Positions 52,536 to 61,968 of a stretch of DNA of 64,000 nucleotides are shown piece after piece. The notes under the pieces were generated by a model, which was not told where the DNA came from, made no database searches, and saw only the letters and a program-made list of their open reading frames with translations. Made by a program: the position numbers and the translations under genes. The number at the start of each line of letters is the position of its first letter. The stretch's first letter is position 1. The DNA is from Streptomyces sp. IMTB 2501. Its GTDB lineage: Bacteria > Actinomycetota > Actinomycetes > Streptomycetales > Streptomycetaceae. The stretch is taken from NCBI RefSeq assembly GCF_001953885.1, contig NZ_MQUS01000001.1, positions 558,001 through 622,000 on the forward strand. The letters run 5' to 3'.

Positions 52536-53690
52536 TCACCCGTGCCGGAGGGTGTCCGCGTCGGCGGCCCGGCCGTGGTGGTGGCGGCGCCGGTCCACGG
52601 CCGTGCGGTGCAGCGCGATGAGGGCGGCGTCGTCGCCCAGCCGGCCCCCGGCATGGGTGAGCAGATCGCGCCGCACATGGTGCATCAGCGCCTCGGGGCT
52701 GTCGTCGGTCCAGTGCATCGCCCGCTCGGCGAGCGGATAGAACCGGCCTCGGGCGTCCCTGGCCTCCACCACGCCGTCGGTGTAGAGAAGCAGGGTGTCA
52801 CCGGGCTCGAAGGAGAACACGTCCAGCGTGTGCTCGCTCGGAGCGTGCACCCCGAGCGGCGGCGAGGGGTGCAGGCTCGGCACCGTGACGGCGTGGCCGG
52901 GGCTCAGCAGCAGCGGCGGCGGATGGCCGCAGCTGGTCATCCGGGTGACCGGATCCCGGTCCGGGATCTCCACCAGCAGCGCGGTGGCGAACCGCTCGCC
53001 CGCCTCCTCCGGTGTCTCCAGGTCCGCCGCGTAACGGGTGACGCTCTGCTCCAGCACGGCGGCCAGCTCCGCGAGCGGGATGTGCCGGTGCGCGCTCTCC
53101 CGGAACGCGCCGAGCAGCAGGGCGGCCTCGCCGATGGCGGACAGGCCCTTGCCGCGCACGTCTCCGATCAGAACGCGTACCGCGCCGTCGGTCCGGGTCG
53201 CCGCGTACAGGTCGCCGCCGATCTGCGCCTCGTCCTCGGCGGCCAGATACAGCGAGGCGATCCGCAGCGGGCCGATCTGCTCGGGCAGCGGCCACATCAG
53301 TACGTGCTGCGCGGCCTCGGCGACCGTGCGGACCTGGGCCAGCTGGGCCTGTCGGCGCTCGCGCAGGGCGCTGTAGACGACCACCAGCACCGACAGCACC
53401 GCGAGGGTGATGATCTGCACGACGTGGTTCGTGGTGCCGATCCCGCCATGGGTGATCCCGATGAGGATCTGGGCGGCCAGGGCGAGCGCCCCGATGGCCG
53501 CCGTGGTCCGCGGACCGGCGATCGAGGGCGTGAGCGCCGGTGCTATCACCAGGGCCGGACCCAGGTGGACGCTGTACGGGGTCTGCATGTCCACCACCGT
53601 GATCACCACGATGAGCGCGACCGGGAGCAACAGCAGAGCGCGCGTCGGCTGCCACGGCTGCCGCGAAACCGCCCAGAGCCGGGGTCCCAT
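52536..53690 (-). CDS. Membrane-anchored SpoIIE-type (PP2C) phosphatase
   Basis: 384 residues. Three or four membrane spans (ALLLLPVALIVVITVV, AAIGALALAAQILIGI, IITLAVLSVLVVVYSAL) are followed by a phosphatase domain with AEDEAQIGGDLYAATR, VLIGDVRGKGLSAIGEAALL, TSCGHPPPLLL, LLLYTDGVVEARD and DDAALIAL. It lacks sensor and ATPase domains, a minimal architecture common in Streptomyces. It probably dephosphorylates an anti-anti-sigma factor. A His-rich tail (RRRHHHGRA) ends the protein. Confidence 0.88.
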   Translation of the reverse strand: MGPRLWAVSRQPWQPTRALLLLPVALIVVITVVDMQTPYSVHLGPALVIAPALTPSIAGPRTTAAIGALALAAQILIGITHGGIGTTNHVVQIITLAVLSVLVVVYSALRERRQAQLAQVRTVAEAAQHVLMWPLPEQIGPLRIASLYLAAEDEAQIGGDLYAATRTDGAVRVLIGDVRGKGLSAIGEAALLLGAFRESAHRHIPLAELAAVLEQSVTRYAADLETPEEAGERFATALLVEIPDRDPVTRMTSCGHPPPLLLSPGHAVTVPSLHPSPPLGVHAPSEHTLDVFSFEPGDTLLLYTDGVVEARDARGRFYPLAERAMHWTDDSPEALMHHVRRDLLTHAGGRLGDDAALIALHRTAVDRRRHHHGRAADADTLRHG

Positions 53691-53825
53691 TCCTACAGCG
53701 TGCTCCCGGGCCGGGCACGACGCACGTCAGCGCATGGCCGGGGCCTGGTCATCGCGACCGCGAGGGCGGCGCTTTCACGTGTGAGGGCACCGCCGCCGTC
53801 GCGTCCCGGCTCGGTGCACCCGGGT

Positions 53826-54983
53826 TCAGTACACCTGGGTGAGGATCTCCAGCACCTCCCGCTCCCGCGGCAGCCGCGGCGCGTTCTTCGTCACCGCGTC
53901 CGCCACCGCGCCCGCCGCGACGGCCGGCAGCAGGGCGCGGCCGGCGCCCAGCGTGTGCAGGGGGCGCTTGACGTCCAGGGTGCCGGACAGCTCCCGTACC
54001 GCCGTGACGGCCGCCCGTGCCCAGTCGCCGTCGGCGGGCGGTGGCACCCGCAGGGCCCGCGCCGCCTGCTCGTAGGCCCCCGTCGCCGCCGGTGCGCTGA
54101 ACTCCATGACCTCCTCCAGGACGGCGGCCAGGGCGACGCCGTGCGGGGTGCCGGTGTGGGCGGTGAGCGCATGCCCGATGCCGTGGACCAGGCCGAGGCC
54201 GGACAGGGTCAGGGCCTGGCCCGCGAGATGCGCGCCCATCATCAGCTCGGCGCGGGCGTCGAGGTCCGAGCCGTCCCGGTGAGCGAGCGGCAGGGCATGG
54301 CCGATCATCGCCACGGCCTGGGTGGCGTACGCCAGGGAGAACGCGTTGGCGCTGCGCGAGGCCAGCGACTCGATGCCGTGGACGAGTGCGTCGATGCCGG
54401 TCGCGGCCGTCGCCGCCGGCGGCAGGCCGAGCGTCAGCTCCGGGTCGAGCAGGGCGATGCGGGGCTTGACGGACGGGTGCCCGATGTACACCTTGCGGCA
54501 GGCGGCCGCGTCCTCGATGACACCGAATCCGTTGGTCTCCGCGCCGGTCCCGGCGGTCGTCGGTACGGCGATCAGGCGCAGTCCGTCGGCCGCCTCCCAG
54601 AGGCGGTCGGCGTCGGCGGCGACCGCGTCCGGATTGCCCACCAGCAGGGAGATGCCCTTCGCGGCGTCCAGCACCGAGCCGCCGCCGAGCGCGACGACCA
54701 CCGCCGGACCGAAGGAGCGGGCCCGGGCGGCGCCCGCGTCGACGTTCCCGGTGGCCGGATTGGGCGCCACCTCGTCGTACACGGCGTACTCCACGCCCGC
54801 CACGTCCAGGATCTTCAGCACGCGCTCGGCGACACCGGCCGCGCGCAGTCCCCGGTCGGTGACGACGAACGCGCGGTGGTGACCGGTGTCCGCGATCAGT
54901 TCGGGCAGCAGCTCGATCCGGCCGGGGCCGAACTCGACCCGGCAGACGGTGTCGAGACTCAAGGGGGTGAAGCTGTCGGTCAT
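53826..54983 (-). CDS. Iron-containing alcohol dehydrogenase
   Basis: 385 residues. NAD-binding VVVALGGGSVLDAAKGISLL, AVPTTAGTGAETNGFGVIED, and metal-binding histidines in GIDALVHGIESLAS and LVHGIGHALTAHTGTPHGVA are diagnostic of family III alcohol dehydrogenases. It interconverts an alcohol and an aldehyde or ketone. It is the last gene of the minus-strand catabolic operon, 57 bases after the reductase. The substrate is probably a small hydroxylated intermediate of that pathway. Confidence 0.92.
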   Translation of the reverse strand: MTDSFTPLSLDTVCRVEFGPGRIELLPELIADTGHHRAFVVTDRGLRAAGVAERVLKILDVAGVEYAVYDEVAPNPATGNVDAGAARARSFGPAVVVALGGGSVLDAAKGISLLVGNPDAVAADADRLWEAADGLRLIAVPTTAGTGAETNGFGVIEDAAACRKVYIGHPSVKPRIALLDPELTLGLPPAATAATGIDALVHGIESLASRSANAFSLAYATQAVAMIGHALPLAHRDGSDLDARAELMMGAHLAGQALTLSGLGLVHGIGHALTAHTGTPHGVALAAVLEEVMEFSAPAATGAYEQAARALRVPPPADGDWARAAVTAVRELSGTLDVKRPLHTLGAGRALLPAVAAGAVADAVTKNAPRLPREREVLEILTQVY

Positions 54984-55040
54984 GGGGTGCGGCTCCTGAC
55001 GGAAGTCATGGCGTGCGGCTCCTGGGAGGACTCGATGGCG

Positions 55041-55976
55041 TCAGACCGTGAGGGGGGTGGCGTCGAGCGCGGCGGCCGGCGAAGGCAGCCTGAACTCCCG
55101 CCCGGCCAGCTCCTCGTAGAGCCGTACCGGGCTCATCTCACCGGCGAGGTCGCCGTGCCGTGCCTTGGCGCGGCGGTAGATCTGCTCGACCAGCGCCGAC
55201 AGCTCCGCGGAGACGTTCAGCTCGCGGCCGAGGTCGACGGCGAGGCCCAGGTCCTTGCAGGCCAGCGTCATCGCGAAGGAGTCGTCGTAGTCGCCGTCGG
55301 CGAGCACGCACATGATGTCGTTCTCCAGGAAGTGCGACGCGGCGGGCGACGCGAGCAGGGCGCCGCGCAGCACGCCCAGATCGACGCCCGCCCTGACTCC
55401 CATCGCCAGCACCTCGCTGGTGGCGACCAGATGGCTGAACCACAACAGGTTGATCATGAGCTTGACCGTGTAACCGGCGCCGAGCGGGCCGACGTGCAGC
55501 ACCCGGTCGGGGTCGCCGAGCGTCTCGAAGACCGGCAGCGCGATCCGGAAGTCGTCGCCCGCGCCGCCCGCGAAGATCTGCAGCGTGCCCGCCTCGGCGC
55601 CCCGCGCCATCCCGCTGACCGGAGCGTCCAGCCGGCGTACCCCGCGCGCGTCCAGCACCTCGGCCGCGACCCGCTCGGCGGCGGCCGGAGTGGACGTCGA
55701 CATATCGATCCACAGCGCGCCCTCGGGCAGCGCCTCCGCGGCCCCGCCGCGCAGCAGCACCTCCTCCACGATGCGCGGGTTGGGCAGCATGGTGATCAGG
55801 AACTCGGTGTCCTGGGCGCAGCCGGCGGGGGTGTCCGCCCAGCGCGCGCCGAGCGCCAGATGCTCGGCGGCGGCCTCGGGCCGGGTGTCGTGCACGGTGA
55901 CCAGATGTCCCGCGTGGATCAGGTGCCGGGCCATGTGGCGTCCCATGTTGCCCAGGCCGATGAAACCGATCCTCAT
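55041..55976 (-). CDS. Beta-hydroxyacid dehydrogenase family reductase (GarR/3-hydroxyisobutyrate dehydrogenase type)
   Basis: 311 residues. The N-terminal Rossmann motif GFIGLGNMGRHMARHLI, the substrate loop RRLDAPVSGMARGAEAGTLQ and the catalytic lysine in GAGYTVKLMINLLWFSHLVA define the family, as does CKDLGLAVDLGRELNVSAEL. Members act on tartronate semialdehyde, 3-hydroxyisobutyrate or related acids. In this operon with a dehydratase and an aldehyde dehydrogenase, a sugar-acid or short hydroxyacid substrate is likely. There are 76 bases between it and the aldehyde dehydrogenase. Confidence 0.9.
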   Translation of the reverse strand: MRIGFIGLGNMGRHMARHLIHAGHLVTVHDTRPEAAAEHLALGARWADTPAGCAQDTEFLITMLPNPRIVEEVLLRGGAAEALPEGALWIDMSTSTPAAAERVAAEVLDARGVRRLDAPVSGMARGAEAGTLQIFAGGAGDDFRIALPVFETLGDPDRVLHVGPLGAGYTVKLMINLLWFSHLVATSEVLAMGVRAGVDLGVLRGALLASPAASHFLENDIMCVLADGDYDDSFAMTLACKDLGLAVDLGRELNVSAELSALVEQIYRRAKARHGDLAGEMSPVRLYEELAGREFRLPSPAAALDATPLTV

Positions 55977-56052
55977 CAGTTGTCCTCGCTGAGATGAGAG
56001 AAGAGATACGGAGAGATAGGGAGATGAGACGCGGGAGTGCGCGTTCGCCCGG

Positions 56053-57573
56053 TCAGGCGAGGTCGATCCACGTCGTCTTGAGCGCCGTGTACGCGTCCAG
56101 CGCGTGCAGGGACTTGTCGCGGCCCGCCCCGGTCGCCTTGAAGCCGCCGAACGGGGTGATGACGTCGCTGGCGTCGAAGGTGTTGATCCACACGGTGCCG
56201 GCCCGAAGCCGCCGCGCGGTGCGGTGGGCGACGGTCACGTCCCGAGTCCACACGGAGGCGACGAGCCCGAAGTCGGTCTGGTTCGCGAGCCGTACGCCGT
56301 CGTTCACGTCACCGTCGTACGACACCACCGCGAGCACCGGCCCGAAGATCTCCTCCTGCCCGACGACCGAGGTGTTCGCCACCCCGTCGAGCACCGTCGG
56401 CTCCACATAGCTGCCGCCGGTCTCGGCCAGCACCCGGTTCCCGCCGAGCAGCACGGTGGCCCCGTCGGCGGCGCCGCGCTCGATATAGCCGAGGATCCTG
56501 GCGAGTTGGGCCTCGTCCACGACCGGGCCCAGCACGGTGGCCGGGTCGAGCGGGTCGCCGACGCGGAAGGTGCCGTCGGTGATCCGGCGTACGGCGGCGA
56601 GGAGTTCGTCCTTGACCGACGCGTGGACGACGACCCGCGAGCCCGCGTTGCACGTCTGCCCCGCGTTGTAGAAGATGCCCCAGGCCACGGCGGAGGCGGC
56701 GGCCTCGATGTCGGCGTCCGCCAGGATCAGCTGGGGCGACTTGCCGCCCGCCTCGACGGCGATCTGCTTGCCGTTGGACTCGCCCGCGTACACCTGGAAC
56801 AGCCGGGCCACCTCCGCCGAGCCGGTGAAGGCGATCTTGTCGACCTCCGGGTGCCGGCCCAGCGCCTGCCCGGCCACCTCCCCCCGCCCGGGGACCACGT
56901 TGAACACACCGTCCGGCAGTCCCGCCTCGGTGGCGAGCGCGGCCAGCCGCAGCGTGCCGAGCGAGGTCTGCTCGGCCGGCTTCAGCACCACGCTGTTGCC
57001 GGTGGCGAGGGCCGGGCCCAGTTTCCAACCGGCGATCAGCAGCGCGTAGTTCCACGGGACGACGGCGCCGATGACGCCGAGCGGCTCCCGGGTGATCAGT
57101 GCGAGCGCGTCACCCGGCGTGGGAGCCACCTCGTCGTACGTCTTGTCGATCGTCTCCGCGTACCAGGCGATCGTCTCCGCCGTCCTGGCCACGTCCACGC
57201 GCAGCGACTCGGTGATCGGCTTTCCCATCTCCAGCGTGTCGAGCAGTGCCAGCTCCTCGGCGTTCGCCAGGATCAGCTCCGCCCAGCGCAGCAGGATGCG
57301 CTTGCGCTCCTTCGGCGCGAGGTCGCGCCAGCGGCCGTCCTCGAAGGCGGTACGGGCGGAGCGTACGGCCCGGTCGACGTCCTCGGCCGAGGACGCCTGC
57401 ACCTCGGCCAGCACCCTGCCGTCGCGCGGGGAGGTACTCGCAAACACCGCGCCGGACGCGGCGTCCGTGAACACGCCGTCGATGAACGGGCGGGTCTCGA
57501 AGACGAGTTTGTCGGCCGTCGCCCGCCACTCGTCGTACGAGCGCGTCAGCAACTCCTCGATCATGTACGTCAC
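56053..57573 (-). CDS. NAD(P)-dependent aldehyde dehydrogenase
   Basis: 506 residues from GTG 57573, which overlaps the dehydratase stop in GTGA and has GGAGG ahead. The catalytic Cys lies in FYNAGQTCNAGSR, the general base Glu in VEAGGKSPQLILADADIE; IGAVVPWNYALLIAGWKLGP and EEIFGPVLAVVSYDG are standard. The sequence type resembles gamma-glutamyl-gamma-aminobutyraldehyde (PuuC-like) dehydrogenases, but context argues for another aldehyde. It oxidises the aldehyde to an acid in the cytoplasm. Confidence 0.92.
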   Translation of the reverse strand: MTYMIEELLTRSYDEWRATADKLVFETRPFIDGVFTDAASGAVFASTSPRDGRVLAEVQASSAEDVDRAVRSARTAFEDGRWRDLAPKERKRILLRWAELILANAEELALLDTLEMGKPITESLRVDVARTAETIAWYAETIDKTYDEVAPTPGDALALITREPLGVIGAVVPWNYALLIAGWKLGPALATGNSVVLKPAEQTSLGTLRLAALATEAGLPDGVFNVVPGRGEVAGQALGRHPEVDKIAFTGSAEVARLFQVYAGESNGKQIAVEAGGKSPQLILADADIEAAASAVAWGIFYNAGQTCNAGSRVVVHASVKDELLAAVRRITDGTFRVGDPLDPATVLGPVVDEAQLARILGYIERGAADGATVLLGGNRVLAETGGSYVEPTVLDGVANTSVVGQEEIFGPVLAVVSYDGDVNDGVRLANQTDFGLVASVWTRDVTVAHRTARRLRAGTVWINTFDASDVITPFGGFKATGAGRDKSLHALDAYTALKTTWIDLA

Positions 57574-58682
57574 TTCAACCTCCAGCGATCGATCGCGTCC
57601 TCGTCCAGCTCCACGCCCAGCCCCGGCTTGTCCGGGACCTCGAGACAGCCGTCGGCGTCCACGCGCACCGGCTCGGCGAGCATGAAGTCGCGGCGCTCGG
57701 GGGTCCAGCCGGGCGGGTCGTAGGGGAACTCGAAGTACGGGCCGCCGCCGACGCCCGCCGACACATGCAGGTTGGCGAGCACTCCGATGCCGTTCGTCCA
57801 GCTGTGCGGCGTGAACTGACGGTGCTTCAGCTGGGCCAGCTCGGCGAGGGTGCGGGCGCGGTGCATGCCGATCGCGAGGACGACGTCCATCTGGTAGACG
57901 TCGAGGGCGTCCTCCTCCAGACAGCGCAGCAGCTCGGGCACCGAGTGATGCATCTCGCCGGCCGCGATGCGCACCCCCGGGTTCTCGGCGCGCAGCAGCT
58001 TGAACCCGTCCAGGTCCGCGTACGGCAGCGGCTCCTCGACCCAGAACACGTCCAGTTCGGCGAGCCGGGCGACGATCTTGCGGGTCCTGGCCAGGTCGGA
58101 GGCGTTCGCGGTGTCGCCCGCCATCCGCCAGGACTGGTTGAGGTCGACCATGATGTCGAAGTCGTCACCGAGTTCCTCGCGCACAGCCCGGACCGCCGCG
58201 ATGCCCTCGTCGACGCGGTTCCGGTCGATGCGGATCTTCATCGCCCGGAACCCGGCCTCGCGCACCTTCAGCGCGGCCGCGACCCGCTCCCCGGGGGACT
58301 TCAGCTCACCGGAGGAGGCGTACGCGGGCAGCTTCTTCGCCGCGTTGCCGAACAGTTCGGACACCGGCCGGCCGTGCACCTTGCCGATGATGTCCCACAG
58401 CGCGGCCTCCAGCGGCCAGTAGGGGGCGCCATGGAAGCTGGCCGTCTCGATGGCCTTCACATGCCGGGTGACGTCGAGCGGGTCCTCGCCGACGAACAGG
58501 TGCTTGTAGGTGCCGAAGCCGTCCATGAGGTCGCCGGAGCCGATGCCGGTGATCCCCTCGTCGGTGTGCACCCGCACGATGGTGGCGTCGAAGTGGCGGC
58601 GCGCTTCGGGGTCCCAGGCCGCCCGGAACGGCGGGTCCAGCTCCAGACGCAGCCGGTCGAGCGCGATGTCCGTGATCTTCAC
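57570..58682 (-). CDS. Enolase-superfamily (mandelate racemase subgroup) dehydratase/racemase
   Basis: 370 residues from GTG 58682, overlapping the Fae-like stop in GTGA. The N-terminal capping domain and the barrel are complete. Catalytic features: KIRIDR (Kx[KR] base, ~165), VDLNQSW (metal Asp ~195), FWVEEPLPYAD (metal Glu ~220), AAGEMHHSVPEL (metal Glu ~250) and FTPHSWTNGIGVLANLHVSA (His ~300). Such enzymes abstract the alpha proton of a carboxylate, usually dehydrating a sugar acid. The ending GGGPYFEFPYDPPGWTPERR may help identify the exact subgroup. Its substrate is the key unknown of this operon. Confidence 0.9.
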   Translation of the reverse strand: MKITDIALDRLRLELDPPFRAAWDPEARRHFDATIVRVHTDEGITGIGSGDLMDGFGTYKHLFVGEDPLDVTRHVKAIETASFHGAPYWPLEAALWDIIGKVHGRPVSELFGNAAKKLPAYASSGELKSPGERVAAALKVREAGFRAMKIRIDRNRVDEGIAAVRAVREELGDDFDIMVDLNQSWRMAGDTANASDLARTRKIVARLAELDVFWVEEPLPYADLDGFKLLRAENPGVRIAAGEMHHSVPELLRCLEEDALDVYQMDVVLAIGMHRARTLAELAQLKHRQFTPHSWTNGIGVLANLHVSAGVGGGPYFEFPYDPPGWTPERRDFMLAEPVRVDADGCLEVPDKPGLGVELDEDAIDRWRLK

Positions 58683-59254
58683 TGGGCGAGCACCTCCGCG
58701 GACGGCGTGTAGAACGGGTTCGCCGGGCCCTGCTTGGCCGCGTCCAGTACGTCGGCCACCGAGGGTGCACCGGTCACCGCGGCTCGCACGGCGCCGTACG
58801 CCGCCGCCCGCTGGTTGCGGAAGGAGACGTCGAGGTCGTCGACGCCGGGGTTGACCCAGACGGCCGCGATGATCAGCAGCTCGTCGGCCTTCTCGGCCGG
58901 GATCAGGCCCTCCGTCACCGCGTCGAGGACGCCCTGCGCCAGACCCGCCTGGGCGCTGCCCCAGGTGGCCCGCTCGTGCAGTTCGCCCCGGGCGGCGGCC
59001 TTGGTGACGAACAGGGTGGCCGGCCTGACCGGCACCGACGGCCGTACGACCGTCAGGAACGGCACATGCCCGGCGCTCGGCGTGGCCAGCGCGGTCGCCC
59101 AGGCCGTCTCGACCGGGCCGCCCCCGCGGCCGATCACGACGTTGGTGTGCGCGGCGTTCACGCCGTCACCGACGAAGGACTCGCCGATCAACGCGGTCGC
59201 GGCAAAGGCATCGGCGGATGAATCCGGCGCGGCACATGAATCCGGGGAAGGCAT
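58679..59254 (-). CDS. Formaldehyde-activating enzyme (Fae) homologue
   Basis: 191 residues from ATG 59254 with CTGGAG ahead. After a ~25-residue leader the Fae fold is readable: ALIGESFVGDGVNAAHTNVV (with the catalytic-position His in NAAHTNV), ETAWATALATPSAGHVPFLT, RPATLFVTKAAARGELHERA, GSAQAGLAQGVLDAVTEGLI and FRNQRAAAYGAVRAAV. In methylotrophs Fae condenses formaldehyde with tetrahydromethanopterin. Streptomyces are not known to make that cofactor. First gene of the catabolic operon, so an aldehyde-handling role beyond classical C1 metabolism is likely. Confidence 0.85.
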   Translation of the reverse strand: MPSPDSCAAPDSSADAFAATALIGESFVGDGVNAAHTNVVIGRGGGPVETAWATALATPSAGHVPFLTVVRPSVPVRPATLFVTKAAARGELHERATWGSAQAGLAQGVLDAVTEGLIPAEKADELLIIAAVWVNPGVDDLDVSFRNQRAAAYGAVRAAVTGAPSVADVLDAAKQGPANPFYTPSAEVLAQ

Positions 59255-59463
59255 CGGAACTCCAGGACCTTCGGTGGCGGGGTTCGACGGGCGAACCAGG
59301 ACGCGAGCGGGCCGGAACCGCACATCACGCGCGAACCTCGCATTCGAGGCGGTTCCTCCGGCCCGATGCGGCGAATCTAGGTCCGTCACCTGCCGTCGGC
59401 AAGGCGGTCCCGGGAATCGAAATGCCGGTTGCTCTCCGGACAACTCAAGCCCTGACCTGGGGG

Positions 59464-59497
59464 TTCACTGCGGGTTCGGCGTGCCTAGGATGGCGCC
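59464..59497 (+). promoter_or_regulatory. Promoter of the iclR gene, likely leaderless
   Basis: TTCACT (59464-59469) and TAGGAT (59486-59491) are spaced by 16 bases. The GTG start at 59498 lies 7 bases after the -10 element, which is the usual transcription start. No ribosome site is present. The site is within the 243-base divergent region shared with the Fae operon. Confidence 0.6.
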
Positions 59498-60283
59498 GTG
59501 ACGGACACCCCCATGGCGCGCGGGCACGGTCTGCGCCGGGACATCGATCTGCTGGAAGCCCTCGCCTCCGACGAGGCGCAGCGCGCCGGAGGCCTCGGTG
59601 TGGTCCGCCTCGCCCAGCTCGTCGGCCGCGAGAAGACCCAGATCTCCCGCGCCCTGAAGGCCCTGGCCGCCGAGGGGATCGTCGAACGCGACCCGGACAC
59701 CCTGGAGTACCGCCTGGGCTGGCGGCTGTTCTCGCTGGTCGCCCGCACCTCCGAGAGCCGGCTGGTGCGCGTCGCGGAGCCGGTCATGCACGCGCTCTCG
59801 GCGGACCTGGAGGAGACCAGCCACCTCTGCGTCCTGCACGACCGCGAGGTGCTCACCCTGCTGTCGGTCTCCGGGCACTCCTTCCGCGTCCACGGCTGGG
59901 AGGGCCGCGGGGTGCCCGCATGGCGGCTGTCCGCCGGCCGCGTCCTGCTGGCCGACGCCACCCCGGACGAGCTGTACGTCCGCTTCGGCACGGCGGGCGA
60001 GATGCCGGTGCCCGAGCTGTGGTCGCTGATCCAGGAGGCCGGACGGCGCGGATACGCCCGGGTCAGCGAGGAGTTCGAGGCGGACCTGGTCGGCGTGTCC
60101 GCACCGGTACGGGACTTCCGCGGCCGGGTCGTCGCCGCGCTGAACATCTCCGCGCCCAAGGCCCGCCTCGGCGACCGGCTCGACGAGGCCGGGCGTACGA
60201 CGGCCCGAGCCGCGGCCCGGGTGTCCGCGCTGCTCGGCTTTGAGCCGCGCCCCGTGCCGCTGCCCCGGAAGACGCCTCTGTGA
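59498..60283 (+). CDS. IclR-family transcriptional regulator
   Basis: 261 residues from GTG. The winged HTH is at ~10-70 (DLLEALASDEAQRAGGLGVV, RLAQLVGREKTQISRALKAL, EGIVERDPDTLEYRLGWRLF). The effector domain has LEETSHLCVLHDREVLTLLS, SAGRVLLADATPDELYVRFG and RVSEEFEADLVGVSAPVRDF. It stands divergent from the Fae/dehydratase operon and ahead of an aldehyde dehydrogenase and transporter, so it likely controls both arms in response to a pathway acid. Confidence 0.92.
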   Translation: MTDTPMARGHGLRRDIDLLEALASDEAQRAGGLGVVRLAQLVGREKTQISRALKALAAEGIVERDPDTLEYRLGWRLFSLVARTSESRLVRVAEPVMHALSADLEETSHLCVLHDREVLTLLSVSGHSFRVHGWEGRGVPAWRLSAGRVLLADATPDELYVRFGTAGEMPVPELWSLIQEAGRRGYARVSEEFEADLVGVSAPVRDFRGRVVAALNISAPKARLGDRLDEAGRTTARAAARVSALLGFEPRPVPLPRKTPL

Positions 60284-60412
60284 GAGGCGAGTTGCCCTCA
60301 CAGCAACCCCCGTTGCGATCCGGCTGAGTGGCCTTGTCGGCCGTATGACGCGCTCGTAAATTCACCGCGCATCGGACGGAACCCCGTCCGGGACGGAGGA
60401 AAAGAGCAGCTC

Positions 60413-61891
60413 ATGAACCTCGCCGGCATCGACACCCTCGCGGGGGCCCCGCTCGCCGACGGTGATGTGTTCCTCGGCGGCCACTGGCTCCCGGCCGTCG
60501 ACGGCCGGACGTACCCGGTCTACGACCCGGCCACCGGCGAGCCGGTGCGCTGGGTGTCCGACGCCGGCGCCGGGGACGCCCACGCGGCGCTGGCCGCCGC
60601 CGAGAAGGCCGCGGCCGGCTGGCGGGCCACCCCGCCCCGGCGCCGCTCGGAGATCCTGCACGACACCTTCCGGCTGATGACCGAGCACCGCGGCACACTC
60701 GCCGACCTGATCGTCCGGGAGAACGGCAAGGCCCGCCGGGACGCCCTCGCCGAGGTCGGCTACGCGGCCGAGTTCTTCCGCTGGTTCGCCGAGGAGGCCG
60801 TCCGTATCGGCTCCTCGTTCGGCGACGCGCCCGGCGGCGGCTTCCGGCACGTCGTGCGCCGGCACCCGGTCGGCGTCACCGCGTTCGTCACCCCATGGAA
60901 CTTCCCGGCCGCCATGGCCACCCGCAAGATCGCCCCGGCCCTCGCGGCCGGCTGCCCGGTGCTGCTGAAGCCTGCCCCCGAGACCCCGCTCACCGCACTC
61001 GCGGTCGCCGCCCTGCTGGCCGCGGCCGGTCTGCCCGACGGCCTGCTCAACGTGCTGCCCACGGACCGCGCCCCCGAGGTCGTCTCCGCCTGGCTCGGCG
61101 ACGAACGGGTCCGCAAGTTCTCCTTCACCGGCTCCACCGCCACCGGCAAGGTCCTGCTGGGCCAGGCCGCCGCCAACGTCGTCAACGTGACCATGGAACT
61201 AGGCGGCAACGCGCCCTTTGTCGTCTGCGCTGACGCCGATGTCGACGCGGCCGTGCGCGGGGCGATGGACGCCAAGATGCGCGGCGGCGGCGAGGTCTGC
61301 ATCGCCGCCAACCGGTTCTACGTCCACGAGGCCGTCGCCGCCGAGTTCACCGCGAAGTTCGGCGCCGCCATGGCCGCCGTACACACCGGGCCCGGCGCCC
61401 AGGAGGGCGTCACCCTCGGCCCGATGATCAACCGTGCCGCCGTCGACAAGATCCGCTCCCTCGTCGACGACGCGCTCGACCGCGGCGCGCGGATCGCCGC
61501 GCAGGGCACCGCCCCGCGCGGCCCCGGCTTCTACCACCCCGCGACCGTCCTCACCGACGTCCCCGACGACGCCCGCATCCTCCACGAGGAAGTCTTCGGC
61601 CCCGTCGCCCCGCTCACCACCTTCGCCGACGAGGACGAGATGGTGGCCCGGGCCAACGCCACCGTCCACGGCCTCGCCGCCTACGTCTACTCGCGCGACG
61701 CCGGCCGCGCCCTGCGGCTGGGCGAGCGCCTGGAGGCGGGGATGGTCGGCGTCAACCGGGGCCTGCTGTCCGACCCGGCCGCGCCCTTCGGCGGCGTCAA
61801 GCAGTCCGGACTCGGCAGGGAAGGCGGCCGCGAGGGCATCGAGGCCTTCCTGGAGACGCAGTACATCGCCCTGGACTGGCCCACCGCCTGA
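60413..61891 (+). CDS. Succinate-semialdehyde dehydrogenase-like aldehyde dehydrogenase
   Basis: 492 residues from ATG with GGAGG 14 bases ahead. VTPWNFPAAMATRKIAPALA, KFSFTGSTATGKVLLGQAAA, the base Glu in VTMELGGNAPFVV and the nucleophile Cys in RGGGEVCIAANRFYVHE are visible. FGGVKQSGLGREGGREGIEA closes the protein. The type resembles GabD. It is distinct from the ALDH in the opposite arm, so the pathway may have two oxidation steps. It is 129 bases downstream of iclR. Confidence 0.92.
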   Translation: MNLAGIDTLAGAPLADGDVFLGGHWLPAVDGRTYPVYDPATGEPVRWVSDAGAGDAHAALAAAEKAAAGWRATPPRRRSEILHDTFRLMTEHRGTLADLIVRENGKARRDALAEVGYAAEFFRWFAEEAVRIGSSFGDAPGGGFRHVVRRHPVGVTAFVTPWNFPAAMATRKIAPALAAGCPVLLKPAPETPLTALAVAALLAAAGLPDGLLNVLPTDRAPEVVSAWLGDERVRKFSFTGSTATGKVLLGQAAANVVNVTMELGGNAPFVVCADADVDAAVRGAMDAKMRGGGEVCIAANRFYVHEAVAAEFTAKFGAAMAAVHTGPGAQEGVTLGPMINRAAVDKIRSLVDDALDRGARIAAQGTAPRGPGFYHPATVLTDVPDDARILHEEVFGPVAPLTTFADEDEMVARANATVHGLAAYVYSRDAGRALRLGERLEAGMVGVNRGLLSDPAAPFGGVKQSGLGREGGREGIEAFLETQYIALDWPTA

Positions 61892-61968
61892 CCCACCCCC
61901 GTTCTTCACCCATCCCTGCCGGACCTCCCCACACCCCGGAACCGCCCGTCCCCAGACAAGGACCGCTC

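Noticed and set aside
52308..55997. A plus-strand open frame of 1229 codons
   Set aside because: It is antisense to the phosphatase, alcohol dehydrogenase and reductase genes and has no recognisable domain.
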